DNA of 7,832 nt from Dermatophilaceae bacterium (GTDB lineage: Bacteria; Actinomycetota; Actinomycetes; Actinomycetales; Dermatophilaceae): positions 1 to 7,832 of the forward strand of contig JABFXB010000416.1 in assembly GCA_013361975.1 (NCBI GenBank), read 5' to 3'. Shown in pieces: positions 6,166 to 7,832 of the stretch. The notes beneath the pieces were generated by a model. It was not told where the DNA came from. It searched no databases and was given only the letters and a program-made list of their open reading frames with translations. The translations under genes were made by a program, and so were the position numbers. The number at the start of each line of letters is the position of its first letter. The stretch's first letter is position 1.

Positions 6166-6591
6166 ATGGGCACCACGCGCACCGCCAGCACCCACTGGGA
6201 GGGCTCCCTGTTCGAGGGCTCCGGCCAGGTCAGCCTCGAGAGCTCGGGCATCGGCACGTACGACGTGAACTGGCCCTCCCGCGCGGAGCAGGCCAACGGC
6301 AAGACGAGCCCCGAGGAGCTCATCGCCGCGGCGCACTCGTCGTGCTTCTCGATGGCGTTCTCGAACGGCCTTGCCAAGGCCGGCACGCCGCCCACGACCC
6401 TCGACACGACCGCCGACGTGACGTTCGTGCCCGGCACCGGCATCACCGAGATCAAGCTGTCGGTCGTCGGTGAGGTGCCCGGCATCTCGGCCGAGGACTT
6501 CCAGGCCGCCGCGGAGGACGCCAAGGCGAACTGCCCGGTGAGCCAGGCGCTCAAGGCCGTGCCGATCAGCCTCGAGGCCAAGCTCGCCTGA
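6166..6591 (+). CDS. OsmC family peroxiredoxin
   Basis: A 141-aa OsmC/Ohr-superfamily thiol peroxidase of the OsmC type, expected to reduce organic hydroperoxides in the cytosol as a homodimer with two active sites. The two catalytic cysteines are present: Cys60 in AAAHSSCFSMAFS (54-66) and Cys123 in AKANCPVSQAL (119-129). PEELIAAAHSSC is the hallmark that separates OsmC-like from Ohr-like members, and Arg39 in NWPSRAEQ fits the catalytic arginine of the family. The N-terminus RTASTHWEGSLFEGSGQVSL matches the first beta strands. The electron donor is not encoded nearby; in the family it is usually a lipoylated protein or another thiol system. It is followed by a strong hairpin terminator and faces the convergent translation-factor gene, so it is monocistronic. 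I leave the symbol blank because several OsmC paralogues exist in actinobacteria. Confidence 0.95.
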   Translation: MGTTRTASTHWEGSLFEGSGQVSLESSGIGTYDVNWPSRAEQANGKTSPEELIAAAHSSCFSMAFSNGLAKAGTPPTTLDTTADVTFVPGTGITEIKLSVVGEVPGISAEDFQAAAEDAKANCPVSQALKAVPISLEAKLA

Positions 6592-6610
6592 CCGCGGATC
6601 CCGAAGCGCA

Positions 6611-6644
6611 CGAGTGCCGCCCGGCCCGAGCCGGGCGGCACTCG
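6611..6644. terminator. Perfect 15-bp stem-loop, bidirectional terminator
   Basis: CGAGTGCCGCCCGGC (6611-6625) pairs perfectly with 6630-6644 around the loop CCGA. It lies between the stops of the convergent OsmC-family gene (6591) and the ribosomal protection gene (6669). There is no T-run on either side, as is common for GC-rich actinobacterial terminators. A perfect GC-rich stem works on both strands, so it likely ends both transcripts. Confidence 0.85.
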
Positions 6645-6668
6645 CCAGTGCGTGGCCGATCCGCGGCG

Positions 6669-7832
6669 TCAGCGCCCGACCACGGCGAGGTACTGCTCGA
6701 CGTTGCGCGGGTCGGGCGTGACCCGCGGACGTGACGGCGGTCGCCCGCCCCGCGGCACGCGTACGGGCGCGTGGTGCGAGAACGACGTCTCGAGGTGGGG
6801 TTCGCCCCCGGTCAGTCCCGGCAGCAGCCGCCGCAGCTCCTGCAGCCGGGTCGCCGGCACGTCGGCGCCGATCGCCGAGTCCCGGCCGAAGGTGAACTGG
6901 CTTCGCACCCGGCCGCCGAGCCGCGAGACGAGGGCGACCACGCCGCCCGCCGCCGGCGCGGGGACGTCGAAGCGGGCGGCGACGACGGGCTCGCACACCA
7001 CGGTGCCGGCGTGCTCCAGGGCGCGCATCAGCACCAGTGCCGCCAGCCGGCGGAAGTCGTTGGCGCTGCTCATCGGCCCTCGCGTCGACGGCGGCCCGTC
7101 GGCGGACGCGTAGACGCACTCGGTCACGGTCACCCTGCAGTCGGTCACCTCCCAGCCGTACAGGCCCTCGGCGAAGGTGTCGCGCACGAACTCGGAGAAC
7201 GCCGCCTCGAACCCGGAGAGGTTGCGGTAGAGGTAGTCCGGCGTCGCCGATGCGGGCACGTCGGCGTGCACCTCGACGCCGGCGCCGGCCGGCCGCGGCT
7301 CGACCCGCACCCCGAGCCACGCATTGAACGGGTTCGTCGGGCTGTGCAGCCGCTCGACGCACGTGCCGGGGCGGGCCGGTCGCTCGACGAGCACGACGGT
7401 CGAGGGGCGGAACCTGACCTCGACGCCGAACTCGGCCGCGAGGGTGGCGCCGATGACCTCCTTCTGCACCTCGCCGTAGAGCGACACGGCCAGTTCGCGC
7501 CGTCGCTCGTCCTGGCGCACGTCGATGAGCGGGTCCTCGTCGGCGAGCTGGAGCAGGGCCGCCTTGAGCCGCCCGCGGTCGCTCTCGTGCACCGGCTCGA
7601 CGACGGTCTCGAGGGTCGGGGGTGCGAACTGCCCTGAGCCCGTTGCGCCGTCGTCACCGATGTCGCCACCGATGACGTCGCCGATGCGTGCGCGGGAGAG
7701 GCCGCCCACGCGCGCCACCTCGCCGGGCCCGACGTCGTCGCGGTCGACCCACGCCCCGTGGTCGAAGACCCGCAGCTGCAGCACCTTCTGCGCCCGGTCG
7801 TGACGGCCGTGTCGGGTCTGCGGGTCCCGTCG
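6669..7832 (-). CDS. Tet(M)/Otr(A)-like ribosomal protection translation factor (5' part outside window)
   Basis: The frame is open to the window edge and gives 387 residues of the C-terminal part of an EF-G-like protein. The whole family is about 640-660 aa, so the GTPase domain and start of domain II are missing here. Visible parts: end of domain II (QLRVFDHG, GEVARVGGLSRARIGD; to about residue 55), domain III (APPTLETVVEP at 70-80; ADEDPLIDV; ELAVSLYGEVQKEVIGATL), and domain IV (NPFNAWLGVRVEP, GLYGWEVTDCRVTVTECVY). Domain V begins near AALVLMRALEHAGTVVCEPV, and the end is NVEQYLAVVGR. Members displace tetracycline from the ribosome by inserting domain IV loops into the decoding site; chromosomal actinobacterial copies may protect against other ligands or have housekeeping roles. 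The loop before MSSANDFRRL differs from Tet(M) and is closer to the Otr(A) pattern. Apparent start candidates inside the window (such as GTG 7784) are internal codons. Family call is firm; actual tetracycline resistance is not shown. Confidence 0.9.
   Translation of the reverse strand, partial: RRDPQTRHGRHDRAQKVLQLRVFDHGAWVDRDDVGPGEVARVGGLSRARIGDVIGGDIGDDGATGSGQFAPPTLETVVEPVHESDRGRLKAALLQLADEDPLIDVRQDERRRELAVSLYGEVQKEVIGATLAAEFGVEVRFRPSTVVLVERPARPGTCVERLHSPTNPFNAWLGVRVEPRPAGAGVEVHADVPASATPDYLYRNLSGFEAAFSEFVRDTFAEGLYGWEVTDCRVTVTECVYASADGPPSTRGPMSSANDFRRLAALVLMRALEHAGTVVCEPVVAARFDVPAPAAGGVVALVSRLGGRVRSQFTFGRDSAIGADVPATRLQELRRLLPGLTGGEPHLETSFSHHAPVRVPRGGRPPSRPRVTPDPRNVEQYLAVVGR

Noticed and set aside
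6771..7637. A 288-codon plus-strand frame antisense to the ribosomal protection gene.
   Set aside because: It is a shadow frame rich in Arg, Gly and His without motifs; the minus-strand frame matches Tet/Otr proteins along its whole length.

Overview
The window is GC-rich, gene-dense chromosomal DNA. The protein families point to a high-GC actinobacterium, most plausibly Micrococcales (Intrasporangiaceae-like), although the sequence alone does not fix the genus. I see no RNA gene, mobile element or CRISPR array. It holds seven protein genes. Two are cut by the window edges: the first lacks its 3' end, and the last lacks its 5' half.

Left block (1-2190). Two DinB-fold genes lie on the minus strand 15 bp apart, a DUF664-type gene (1-563, open at the edge) and a DinB-like gene (579-1157). 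They diverge from a plus-strand HTH/WYL transcription regulator (1219-2190). The 61-bp divergent region carries a perfect 15-bp palindrome, GGACAG-AAA-CTGTCC. Its centre (1188) lies exactly 31 bp from the start codon of both divergent genes. Each start is also preceded by TGnCAnnnT ending at position -7, as expected for leaderless extended -10 promoters. The block reads as a small autoregulated WYL/DinB module.

Centre (2204-6024). A complete phosphoenolpyruvate carboxylase gene (ppc, minus) converges on the WYL gene, with both stop codons inside one small hairpin. ppc diverges from rsmI, the 16S rRNA C1402 2'-O-methyltransferase. The 92-bp ppc/rsmI spacer holds two distinct inverted repeats of the same geometry (6-bp arms, 8-nt spacer), plus the same TGnCAnnnT-6 nt-ATG arrangement in front of rsmI.

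Right block (6025-7832). An OsmC-family peroxiredoxin gene has a good Shine-Dalgarno sequence and ends at a perfect 15-bp-stem terminator. That terminator is shared with a convergent gene for a Tet(M)/Otr(A)-like ribosomal protection translation factor. Only domains II to V of this factor are inside the window; the GTPase domain lies beyond the edge.

Most genes are ordinary housekeeping or stress functions. The parts most worth a second look are the symmetric operator of the WYL/DinB module, the shared leaderless promoter architecture, the paired inverted repeats between ppc and rsmI, and the divergent domain IV loop of the ribosomal protection protein. I did not find clear evidence for a wholly new multi-gene system.
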